Positions 54,870 to 64,000 of a stretch of DNA of 64,000 bases are shown here, piece after piece. A program made the translations under genes and the position numbers. The stretch is from Micractinium sp. NFX-FRZ (Eukaryota; Chlorophyta; Trebouxiophyceae; Chlorellales; Chlorellaceae). A model generated the notes under the pieces. It saw only the letters and a list, made by a program, of their open reading frames with translations, was not told where the DNA came from and ran no database searches. Numbering within the stretch: the first letter of the stretch is position 1; every line of letters starts with the position of its first letter. The stretch is taken from assembly GCA_029339195.1 (NCBI GenBank), contig JAPTJF010000275.1:19917-83916 (forward strand). The letters are read 5' to 3'.

Positions 54870-57800
54870 ATGGAGTTGCGGCGCCCGCCCCGGCGCCGGC
54901 GGCCTTTGCTCCTGCTCTTTGTCTTGCTCCTCGCGCTCTTCGCGGTGGTTCTCGTCACGGAATGGCAAACCGCGTGGAGCTCGTCCACAGTCAGCACCGC
55001 AGAGGTGCGAAACCCTGGACAGGGCAAGTGACTGCTGCCACGCCCCGCCTTGCCGCCAGTGCTGCCTCTGTGCTGCCGCTGTGCGGTGTGCTGCACCTGC
55101 CCGTGGGATGTGACTGTTGGGTGCTGCTGTCTCATGGTTGACGCAGTCCACGAAACCACGGCAGAACCAGCCTGTACATGAGGACGACGGCAGGGGCAGC
55201 AGCGGCATCAGTGGCGACGCCAGTGATGGCAGCAACTTGCAGGGCACTGCGGTGCCCGCCGGCAAGCAGCGGGGGGAGGCCAAGGCAGCAGGGGGGAAGA
55301 AGCAGGGAAGCACTGCAGCGCCAGCAAAGGCAGCTGAGCTTCCCAGGAAGCCTCTGACCCCGGAAATCGAGCGGCGCTGCGCGGGCACGCTGGGCACCTG
55401 GTGTGTCGACTATTACACCCAGGGCGGCGTGCCCGCTGTGACGGCGCGGCACGGCATCAAGACCTGCAGCCTGGACTGCAACAAAGTGAGTCAAGGGTTG
55501 CCCTCAACTGCGCCTGACGCCAATGTGGCTGCCGATGCATGTGTCCATGCGGCGGCTGCTGGCTGCATGGGGTTGATCTCTGACCCTCGCCCGCCCCCGC
55601 TTCCTTGCACCCCCCTCCTGCCGGGCAGGTGGGCACATGCAACGCGCTCACAGGCTACTGCACCTGCCCCGCCGGCTGGCGCGGCTTCAACTGCCTGCAC
55701 CCCATGAAGCGCTACTGCCCCCACACGTACCAGGGGTGGGGGTTTGAGCGGTTCCCTCAGGAGGGCAACCTGACGGTGGGGCTGGAGCGGGACAGCATCT
55801 GGGGCTTCCCAGCGCTGAGATGCGCAGGTGGGGGCCGGGGGGGCGGGGGTAATCGGTGGGCAAAGCGGGGGGGCCCCAAGCTGTGGAGCCCGGTGCACAT
55901 GGCTGGGGGGGCTGGGGCGGGGGGAGATGGGCGTGCGGATGGGGGGGGTGGGCAAGCCTCGAGCTGTGGGCCCTTTGGCACATGGCTGGACGGATGGTTG
56001 CTTGGCTTGGGTGCCGGCTGCTGGCGGTGTGGCTGGGTGGGCAGGTGGTGGGCTGGGGTGCCGGCTCGCTGTGTGGTTGGCGCTGGTGCTTGCGCTGGCG
56101 CTGTTGGCAGCAGGACATTGCGCAGGGGCCGGCTTGGGGGGCGCCCAGGCACTTCCCTCCCTGCCCCTCGCTCCTCATGGCACCCGCAAGAATCGCGGGC
56201 TATGCCTGTACTGCTGTCTGCCCCTCCCTCGGAAGCGCCACATTGCGGCCCTTCACCTGTGCTCCTGCTGCCCCTGCTGCTGCTGCTGCTGCCGCAGGGT
56301 TTTGCGACGACACCCACGCTGCCTGCTACTGCCCCTCCAACACAACCTACGGCCGCATCCCGGCACCCGAGGATGCCCCACTAGGTGCGCTTGGCAGCCC
56401 TGTTGCAGCCCTAGATTGGGTGCTTGCTGCCCCGGAAATGAAACGAATGCTGCGGCTCTGGGAAGGGCTGCTATTTAGAGCCTGCACCCGAGCAGCAGCA
56501 GGTTCTGCTGCGTGTGTCCTCCCTCCCTCACCTCTTTCCGCCCATCCCAGTTGCAGACGCCGCTTGCGCACCCCCCCTCTCTGCCTCCACCCGCCCCCGA
56601 CGCTCACCCCTGTGTGCCCCCCCTGCCGCTGCCCTCCTGCGCCCCGTGGCCTGCAGACAGCCCGCCCGTGCAGAAGGGCCGGCCCATGGGCCCCTTTTGC
56701 CAGCCCAGCAAGCTGGCAGATGGGCGGGACACCACCTGGGGGAATGTGGATCCAGTGGACTTGTATGGTCCCGAGGGATGGTGCATGGCAGAGAAGCCAA
56801 AGGTCCAGTGCAACTGCCCCTTCGATGGTGCGTGTGTACAGGACGCCTGCTCTGCTCTGCTGTGCTCGCCCAGCCCCGCTCTGCTGTGCTCCCGCCTGCC
56901 GCTGCTGGCATGCGCTGGTGTGGCACCCTGCCTGGTGCTGGCTGCTGCTGCTGCTGCTGCGCTGTGTACTGGCCATGCAAACTGCCGGATGCTGCTCAAT
57001 GGCGCGGCAGGAAGTTCACGCTCCTGCCATGCTGCTAGCATTTGAAGCGTGCGTGTGCCCATGCTGGCGCAGGGTGGGGCGGCCACGGCTGCAACACGCG
57101 CTACGAGCCCTTCTGCTTCAACCAGTGCAACGGGCGGGGCGAGTGCAACCTGGGGTACTGCAAATGCCACAAGGGTGAGAGCAGGGCTGAGGTGTAGGAC
57201 TGAGGATGCACTGCTTGAGGTCGGGCTTTGGTGGAGCCTGGCCATGGGTGCTGGTGCCACAAGGGTAAGCATGGCTGGTGGGTGGGCGAGGGCGAGAGAC
57301 AGAGTGCCAGTCCATTGGCGGCCGAATTGATTGATGCCCACGCCTTGGATGGCAGGGCAAAGTGGCTGCCCCGGTTGGCCTGCTTTCGGCTGCAGGGGCG
57401 CCCCGCTCACCCTTCTGCTCCGCCCCCTCCCCTGCCTCCTTGCCTTGCTTGCCTTCCAGGCTGGCACGGCATCGACTGCGCGCACCGCAGCGCCGCCACG
57501 GATGCAGGCACGCCCGGGCTGGAGTTGGAGCGCCCCTGGCTCAAAGACCTAATCCACACCCCGGCAGCCCAGGAATTTGCACCGGGCACCCTCCGCAAGC
57601 GGCCGCTCGTCTACGTGTGAGTGGGGGAGGGAGGGAGGTGGCGGCTGGCCGGCAGCTGCCCGCTGCCCCTGCGGGCGATTGGCCACACTGGGGGTGCTGG
57701 CTGTGGAAAGCGTGCCACACATGGGAACCTTTGCCGCAAGGTGCGGCACAGGCGTGCCTACCACTGGCAGTCACACCCGTGTGCCCGTGCTGCTGTGCAT

Positions 57801-58100
57801 GCTGTGCAGGTCAGAGGTGCCTGTGCAGCACCAAACTGCCTCGACCATCACGCCACAACCACTGCAGAGTGATTCCCTCGGCATTCACTGTCACACCACT
57901 CCCGTGCTGCGCAAATAACCATGCCGTGCAGGTACGAGCTGCCAGCGGAGTACGGCACCCTGATGCTGCAGTACCGCAACCACGTGGACATGTGCGTACC
58001 GCGCTTCTTCTCACTTGAAAACGACACGCTGCTCTCGGGTGGGTGCCAATGGCGGGTTGGGTGCCAGTGGCGGGGTGGGTGCCAGTTTGAGCAGGCGGTA

Positions 58101-58140
<40 letters not shown>

Positions 58141-58806
58141 CTTGTGGCCCAGGAGGGGACCATCTCGGTGCGCCAACTTGTGTTGGGCGCGCTCTGCCTT
58201 GCTGCTGGCGGCGATTGAAAGGAAGCGCGTGTCTGTCGTCCCGCCTGGCTGCCTGGGCGTGCCAGGGCGGCCAGCTAACATTGCTTGCTCTGCTGCGTCA
58301 CAGCTTGCAATGGGGCGGCCTCTTGCTTCCCAAGTGCGCAGCAGCGCACATGGGTCGGCCTCTGTCGTCGCAGCCTGCCCACACAGCATGTCCCTCCATG
58401 ACCGTGCCTATACTCCCGTCACTGCACACACAGCCTGCTTCCTGTGCCCCTGCTGCAGACTGGGTCAGCACATTTTAACATCCCCCCCCCAATTCCAGCA
58501 ATTCACGTGGGAGTGGGCAACTTGCGCCAGGCCAGCTTGCACATACAGCTCACCCCCTGCCCTGGCTTCTGCAGGCTGAACCCACACCCACGAGACTGGC
58601 CGGCTTCCTGAGAGTTTTGCAGCCAGTGGGTGGATTGCTGCAATACCCCCAATTGAGAGCCGCGAGCAGTGACGTGTGGTTGCGAATGCACCCCCTTGTG
58701 TGCAGGCTTCACTTACATGGCTGAAACGGGCTTCCTGGAGATGCTGCTGCAAAGCGAGCACCGCACGCTCGACCCGGAGGAGGCGGGTGGGTGGGGGGTG
58801 CCACTC

Positions 58807-58841
<35 letters not shown>

Positions 58842-61800
58842 GCCTACTGTGCTGATGACGACTGGCGTGTGTACTGCTGCTGGTACTGCCGTGCCACCAC
58901 TGCGACATGCGGTATTGTTGTTGGCGGTACACCACCTAAGAAACGGTGGGCATGTGGGTGGGTCAGCCATGGGGCACGGCTCAATTCTGCCCCCTTTGCA
59001 CTCCGCCCTGTGCTCCCGCCATGTCCTCGCAGCCCCAAACCACTTGCCCCCTATCCTCGCTGGCTGCTGTGCTGCATACTGGCTGAGTACCCATGCTTGT
59101 GTGAGTAGCACCCACCATGCCTCCCCGCCCTGTTGTCGTGCAGACTACTTTTACGTCCCCGTCTTCACCTCCTGCTTCATGAACCCAGTCAGGTGAGGCC
59201 AGGCGGGCCCAGCAGGGGATTGAGAAAGATAGGGAGGGAGGCTGAAAGGGAGCAAGGTTATGGTGGAAAGGAGGAAGGGAGGGAGAAAGGAGAAAGAGAT
59301 GGGCGGAAGGAGGGGTGCAGCAACGCTACAATCAAACTTGGCGTGGTGAGCACGCGTGCATACGCTGGGACGGCTCTACACCCACCGTCCGCAGCATGCA
59401 GTTTGCTCCACAGTGTGCCAGCCGCCTCCCTCCTATCAGGTGCCTGAGTGCCTGGCACCAGGCGCACCCACACCACCCCTCTGCAGGGCCCTGGCTGAGC
59501 AGCCCTTGCCTCATATGACGCCCTGTGCGCCGCCGGCCCCCCTGCCTACCCCTGCACATGTCCCAGTGTGGATTCATCCCCGGCTAGCGGGGCCGTGAAC
59601 GTGTGCATGCTGTGCTGTGCCCCGCCCGCTCCGCAGGGACACGGCTGACAGCCTGTACGACTTCTTCTACAACTGGGCCTTCAACCGGGCGCAGGGTGCC
59701 ACCAACATGCTGCTGGAGGCGTACCACTGGATACGGGCGCACCACCCCTACTGGTGGGTGCACGCCGCCCTGGGGCTGAGGGGGAGCGGGGAGGGCCGAG
59801 GGGAGGGGCCGCAGGCTGGGGGTGCGGGCAATCGTGCGACTGGGTTTGTGAGCTCGCACTGCCGCTGGTGACGTCCGCCTTGACGCTCTGGCCACGCCCC
59901 GTGTCCACAGGCGAATGCTGCATAGTTTGTTCTCGCCGGGCGCTGCCCTTCAGGCTTCTGCCTGCCTGCGGTGTTCACGGCAAGCTGGTTGGTTGACACG
60001 CCTGCTGCAGAGACCAGTATGGCGGGCAGGAGCACACCTGGCCGGTGGTCCACAACAACTACTGGTTCCCTTCATCTCGTCACCTGCCCTGTACTGCCTG
60101 TCCCGCAGGGACCGGCATGGCGGGCGGGACCACATCTGGCTGGTGACCCACGACGAAGCCTCCTGCTATGTGCCCACCGCCATCCGCCCCAGCATCATCT
60201 TGAGCCACTGGGGCCGCATGGATGCAAACCACACCAGCAGCACCGGCTACCCAGCAGACAGCTACAACTGGTGCGCTGCCGCCTGCTCTGCCTGCTTGTG
60301 TTCAGCGAGTGCTTCAGTGCTTGCCTTCCGTGAGTTCCTGTTTGCTGCCTTGGCGTGCTTGCGACGCAGGCTGCTGCTTGTTCTGCGTTTCCCCTGTGTC
60401 CTCTAGATGCCTGGCAATCGGCGACCTTGTGCTTGGGCCATGGGAACGCAGGGAGGTGAGCCACCCCCAGTTTGAGCCGCACGGCTGGCGCCGCAAGGTC
60501 GACGGCTTCCCATGCTACGACCCGGAAAAGGTGGGGGGCGGGGCGGGTCACGAGTGATGCGCATGTGCTTGTGCATGTGTGGGCGCATGCATGTATGGGT
60601 CTTGTATTCTGTGAGGGTAGAGATGAAGGCTGCCCATGCTACGACCCAGGTGAGGTGCAAGCATCCATGGGCATGTGAGCAGGGGCTGGTGAGATGGTTC
60701 GTTTTTTGCCGTGCCAGGCAGGCTGCCCGGTATGCATGTTTTCCTATGGTGCATTTGCACTTGGTTTCTCCCAAGTCTGGCCCACAAAGGTTGCCACCTA
60801 CCCAGGCTACGATCCAGTGGAGGCGAGGGGGCAATGAAGCTGCGTTGCTGGCATGCGGGTGCGGCGCACATGTTCGTGTGCCTCTTGTGCACCTTGTACT
60901 TTCACTTCTGATTGTGTGCCGTGCGCAGGACCTGGTGTTTCCCTTTGTTAAGACCCCCGACCGCTCACTGCCTGTTCTGCTTGGCAACATCCGGCTGCAA
61001 TCATGGCTGCCTGTTTTTCTTTCACCACCATTGATGTGCAGGACCTGGTACTCCCCTCCATGAAGGCCCCCGGCCACTTTGAGATGTCCCCGCTCCTCGG
61101 CGCCCCCACCCGCAACCGCACCTGGCTGGCCTTCCACCGCGGGCGGGTGCAGCCGGAGAACCCGCCCTTCTCGCGCGGCATCCGGCAGCGGCTGGCTCAG
61201 CTGGCGGAGGAGCAGGGGTGGCGGGACAAGTACCAGATCGTGGTGGGAGAGTGAGTGGGCGGCGGGGGGGGGGCACGGGGAGAGTGGCAGAGAGGGCGGG
61301 CGCTCTTTCGGATGAAGTGAGTGGCATGGATTTGTGGCATGCGGTGTGTGGCAGGGAGGGGTTGGAGGTGGAGGGATCGGCGCTGTCGAGGCATGAAGCC
61401 AGGAGCCCAGGGAGCCGGTGCCAGTGCACTGCTGGCAGCCAAATGCAGGGCGTGCAGGCAGGGCAGCACGGCCTGGCGGGCGGAATGCAGCAGCATGTGC
61501 AGTGCAGCTGCTGGCCTCCTCTGTCTTTGCTGTGTCGTTCATCCCACATCACCCCTTCTCGCAAAGACTGGACCGTGCAGGGCCCACTACCCCAGCTGCG
61601 GGCCCACACCCCCGTCCCTCACTCCACCACATCCTAATTCCTGCACTCTTTCCCATGCAGGGCTGAGGAAGACCGTTGCGGATGCCTGTTCCGAGGCGCT
61701 GCCCTGCCCTGCCTTCACTGCCAACCATCGATTCGTCCGTGTTGCTGGTGCAGGGAGAAGGACATTGAGGGCGGCTACTCGGAGCTGCTGTCCTCCTCCA

Positions 61801-62812
61801 TCTTCTGCCTGGTGCTGCCGGGGGACGGGTGGACGGCGCGCATGGAGGACGCGATGCTGCACGGCTGCATACCCGTCATCATCATGGTGGGGCGGGAGGC
61901 GCCAGGGGCTGGCTTGGGGTGCAGGGGGCCCGCATTGGTGCACTCCCGTCGCCGTCTCGGCGGGTGGGGGCAAGGGTTGGGGTGGGCCCACGCCCTCCTG
62001 TGCTGCCTCCGCCCCGCTTTGCCGTGGTGCAGCACGCCGACTTGCCTCACTCGTGCGCCGCCCCCCATGCTGCCGCCCGGCACACACCTGCTCCCACGCT
62101 TGCTCCCTGCCCTGCCCGCAGGACGAGGTGCACGTGTCTTTCGAGTCCATCCTGGACCTGCCGGCCCTCACCGTGCGCGTGCCCCAGGCCGACATGGGCA
62201 GGCTGCCCGAGATCCTGCAGGCAGTGCCGGAAAAGCGGCGGCAGGAGATGCGGCAGGCGCTGGCGCAAGTGTGGCAGAGGTGAGAGGGGGGCCGTGAACA
62301 GGGGAGGGGGCGGGAACCGAGCCGACAGCAGCACGAAGCACACCCGGTCGGTCAGTCGGACCCGGTCAGTCTCACCCAGGCCGAACTCAAACCTGTGTCT
62401 GTGCTGGCTGAGGGCCGACGTTGTGCATTTGCATGTGGGGCGGGAGGGATGAGCTGGGAGTGCAAGAGCAGGGGGGACGGGCAAGGGGGAGGTAATGTGC
62501 CGTGCAGGGGCACGGTGTGGCACGCCAACCCAACCTGTCTCGGCTCCGCCTCTCTTGCACCCCCAAACCCACCCGCCCCTCTCTTGCACTCCCCAACACC
62601 TCACCCCTCCCGCCTGCAGGTACACCTACAGCAGCTACCGCTCCTATGCCAAGCATGTCCGCGACATCCAGAATGGGCACGCCCAGGGGGGGGCAGCAGG
62701 CACGGAGACGCTGTCGCTGCCCGCCAGGGTGCCCGACCTAGACCCGTCAGCAGACGATGCCTTCACCACTGTCATGGGCTGGCTGTATGGCCGAATAAAC
62801 GCGACCAGATAG
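54870..62812 (+). CDS. EGF-like / exostosin (GT47) glycosyltransferase, type II membrane protein
   Basis: About 19 exons encode about 750 residues. ATG at 54870 gives MELRRPPRRRRPLLLLFVLL then ALFAVVLVTEW, a basic N-terminus plus signal anchor, typical of a Golgi type II enzyme. A Cys-rich EGF-like part follows: CNALTGYCTCPAGWRGFNCL, FCDDTHAACYCPSN, CNGRGECNLGYCKCHKGWHGIDC. The exostosin domain begins RPLVYVYELPAEYGTLMLQY. It continues with DYFYVPVFTSCFM, DHIWLVTHDEASCYVP, DLVLPSMKAPGHF, RTWLAFHRGRVQPENPPFSRGIRQRL, and near the end SSSIFCLVLPGDGWTARMEDAMLHGCIPVIIMDEVHVSFESILDL. GT47 enzymes add sugars to cell-wall or proteoglycan chains; the exact linkage cannot be told. Many green algae have families of such genes. 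At least five introns contain copies of exon edges. Confidence 0.92.
57165..57270 (+). repeat. Exon-end and donor duplicate in an exostosin intron
   Basis: TGCCACAAGGGTGAG at the exon end (57165) recurs 89 bases downstream as TGCCACAAGGGTAAGC (57254). Both carry a good GT donor, so two donors compete in principle. Confidence 0.7.
57798..57950 (+). repeat. Exon-start duplicate in an exostosin intron
   Basis: CATGCTGTGCAGGTCAGAGG (57798) precedes the real acceptor and exon CATGCCGTGCAGGTACGAGC (57920) by about 122 bases. The translated copies are SEVPVQHQTA and YELPAEYGTL. Confidence 0.6.
58101..58136. repeat. (GGCT)n microsatellite
   Basis: About nine GGCT units in an exostosin intron. Confidence 0.95.
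60001..60154 (+). repeat. Degenerate exon copy upstream of the DRHGGRDHIW exon
   Basis: After an AG at 60010 the intron reads DQYGGQEHTWPVVHNN. The true exon, about 97 bases on, reads DRHGGRDHIWLVTHDE. The acceptors match too. Spliced in phase, the copy would give a TGA at the junction, so it looks non-functional. Confidence 0.8.
60509..60815 (+). repeat. Three copies of an exon end in an exostosin intron
   Basis: CCCATGCTACGACCC of the exon end (60509-60523) is repeated exactly at 60633-60647, there followed by a CAGGTGAGG donor-like sequence. A weaker third copy, CCCAGGCTACGATCC, lies at 60801-60815. Confidence 0.8.
60911..61090 (+). repeat. Degenerate exon copy upstream of the DLVLPSMKAP exon
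   Basis: An AG-flanked copy at 60926 onward reads DLVFPFVKTPDRSL. The used exon, 113 bases on, reads DLVLPSMKAPGHFE. About 27 of 37 bases match and most differences are transitions. The copy has no clear donor and its spacing would shift the frame. Confidence 0.82.
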
Positions 62813-63227
62813 CAGAGGCACACCACAGAACGGGGTGACTGTTCCCGTCTCCCGTCTATGTGTGGGTTTTGTAATGCACATAGATGCATCAATTGTCAGG
62901 CAACGCAGGTGCAGCACTAACTGACTGGCGCACTGGCTGAGTGTGCGACAGCGCCATTGCAACCCCTGGCGCTTGACCTCGACCACCGGGTGTTGCCGTG
63001 GTGGCTGCAGCAGAAGCTGGCTCTGGGGTGACCGGTCCGCCGGCGCAGCGTCGGCCGGGTAAAGAGGCGGTCCCCAGTGCTGACTGACTGACTGACTGAC
63101 CGATTGCGGGTTACACGTCTTTTCAGCACAGACCTGTGCTGCTCAATGAATCATGGAATTTAATGAACGTTGAGATGCGAGCGCAAAGCATCGCAGGACG
63201 AGATCAGAGCAGCTTAGCCAAGGCTGC
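62813..63227. other. Intergenic region with (TGAC)n
   Basis: Contains the exostosin 3' UTR and a short TGAC repeat at 63081-63100. No gene is seen. Confidence 0.5.
62870..62874 (+). promoter_or_regulatory. TGTAA polyadenylation signal for the exostosin gene
   Basis: TGTAA lies 58 bases after the stop. Confidence 0.55.
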
Positions 63228-64000
63228 TCAACAGGGAGACGGGCAGGCACTGCGGGAGGGGGACGCAAACACCGGGCGGTACCCCGCGTCCCCGCTGCCG
63301 TGAGCTAAAGCCACAAGGGGCGTCACAAATGCAGCGAGGGGCAAAGCAGAGACCGCCCAGGGGGCCCGAGAGCCGCGGCCCACCTGGAAGTAAAGCAGAC
63401 AAGCACTAACAAACAGAACGGCAAGCGCAAGCCAAGGTAGGCGGTGCAGGTGCCAGCGCTCGGCGCCAGCATCCCAGCACAGGGATGGGTGGGCAGGTGG
63501 CACCTCGCTGCGCCATGCAGTCGGCGCGGTGCCGACCGCGCACAGGTCTTGCAGCAGGTCCCAGAAGCGAGCGACAACGTGTCGCTGAGCCCCGGCCACA
63601 AGCTGAGTGGGGGAGGAGGAGGGTGATTGAGGGTGGCCGGCTGCTGGATGGGCGCTCCTCAGCGTGGCGCGCATGCAGCGCACACGCTGTCCGCTGGCGG
63701 CGACCAGCATCCATGGCACTCAGCGCAGCCAGGCAGACTGCATCCCACACGCCGGCGTGTGTGCCAGCAGGGGTGCGCATCAGCCAGAGCTGCAGCCGCG
63801 TGGGGTGCCGCCCATCCAGCTGAGCCGCCGGGGTGGCTGGTGCTGCGGCGGCCAACGGGCAGTCCCAGTTGTGGTGGCGTCAGCCAGGGTGGGGGTCGGC
63901 GGAGCCGCATGGGCAGAGGTGCTGGCCGCTGCTGGCCATGCGGGCGGCGAGCGGAAGGGCATTCAGCACGAGGCGCCAATACACCTCCTTGTGCTGATTC
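63228..64000 (-). pseudogene. Decayed C-terminal fragment of a non-LTR-type retroelement ORF (runs off the edge)
   Basis: Read from the right edge on the minus strand, a broken frame gives HKEVYWRLVLNALPLAARM, then CPCGSADPHPG, an in-frame stop, and HHNWDCPLAAA. It continues LQLWLMRTPAGTHAGVWDAV and CLAALSAMDAGRR. A second frame then carries HVVARFWDLLQDLCAVGTAP and TAWRSEVPPAHPSLCWDAG. From memory, the series (W-R-L-x-L-N-A-L-P-x-A-x-R-M, C-x-C-G, H-H-x-W-D-C-P-x-A, G-V-W-D-x-V-C-L-A-A-x-x-A-M-D) resembles the tail of reverse-transcriptase polyproteins common in green algae. At least one stop and one frameshift mark it as dead. Family assignment is from recall only. Confidence 0.55.

Noticed and set aside
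1..64000. tRNA genes
   Set aside because: No cloverleaf with a proper T-loop (GGTTCGA-type) was found on either strand by eye.

Overview
This is nuclear DNA from a green alga (Chlorophyta). A Chlorella-like trebouxiophyte is my best guess, but the class is inferred. The evidence is very high GC, dense GT-AG introns of about 100-500 bases, Ala/Gln/Pro-rich low-complexity proteins, TGTAA polyadenylation signals after several stop codons, and genes of plant/algal type such as beta-ureidopropionase, NPC1 and an EGF-exostosin. Exons below were joined by eye from reading frame, splice sites and intron phase, so some edges are approximate.

Layout from left to right: (1) 3' part of a Gln/Ala-rich chromatin-type protein with a CENP-C-like motif, a short CXXC zinc finger and AT-hooks (+, 1-4858). 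(2) Small YdhR-like monooxygenase-fold protein (-, 5642-6142). (3) NOL6/UTP22 ribosome-biogenesis factor (-, 6742-14839). (4) Unknown 338-aa protein (+, 15315-16913). (5) RPA3 (-, 17218-18011). (6) Beta-ureidopropionase (-, 19139-22258), divergent from (7) NPC1 sterol transporter (+, 22748-33761). (8) Giant low-complexity protein of about 2,400 aa (-, 34262-42669). (9) Candidate 61-aa two-exon gene (-, 43091-43442). (10) Unknown protein of about 430 aa (-, 44359-46703), divergent from (11) cytosolic-type glycyl-tRNA synthetase (+, 47012-54547). (12) EGF/exostosin GT47 glycosyltransferase (+, 54870-62812). (13) Decayed retroelement fragment running off the right edge (-).

The strongest non-coding signal lies inside NOL6. 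One 956-base intron holds four tandem copies of a C/D-box snoRNA-like unit on the sense strand. Two further introns each hold one copy of a second C/D-like unit. The first family carries a guide matching large-subunit rRNA just upstream of the A-loop. The second carries a guide matching SSU rRNA at AAUUACCCAAUC. A gene for a small-subunit processome protein therefore appears to host guide RNAs for both rRNAs.

A second pattern recurs in four genes (UPB1, NPC1, GlyRS, exostosin). Introns contain a decayed copy of the edge of the neighbouring exon, usually including its splice site, 69-190 bases away. In two exostosin introns the copies still resemble the exon at the protein level. No tRNA, rRNA gene, CRISPR array or intact transposon was seen.
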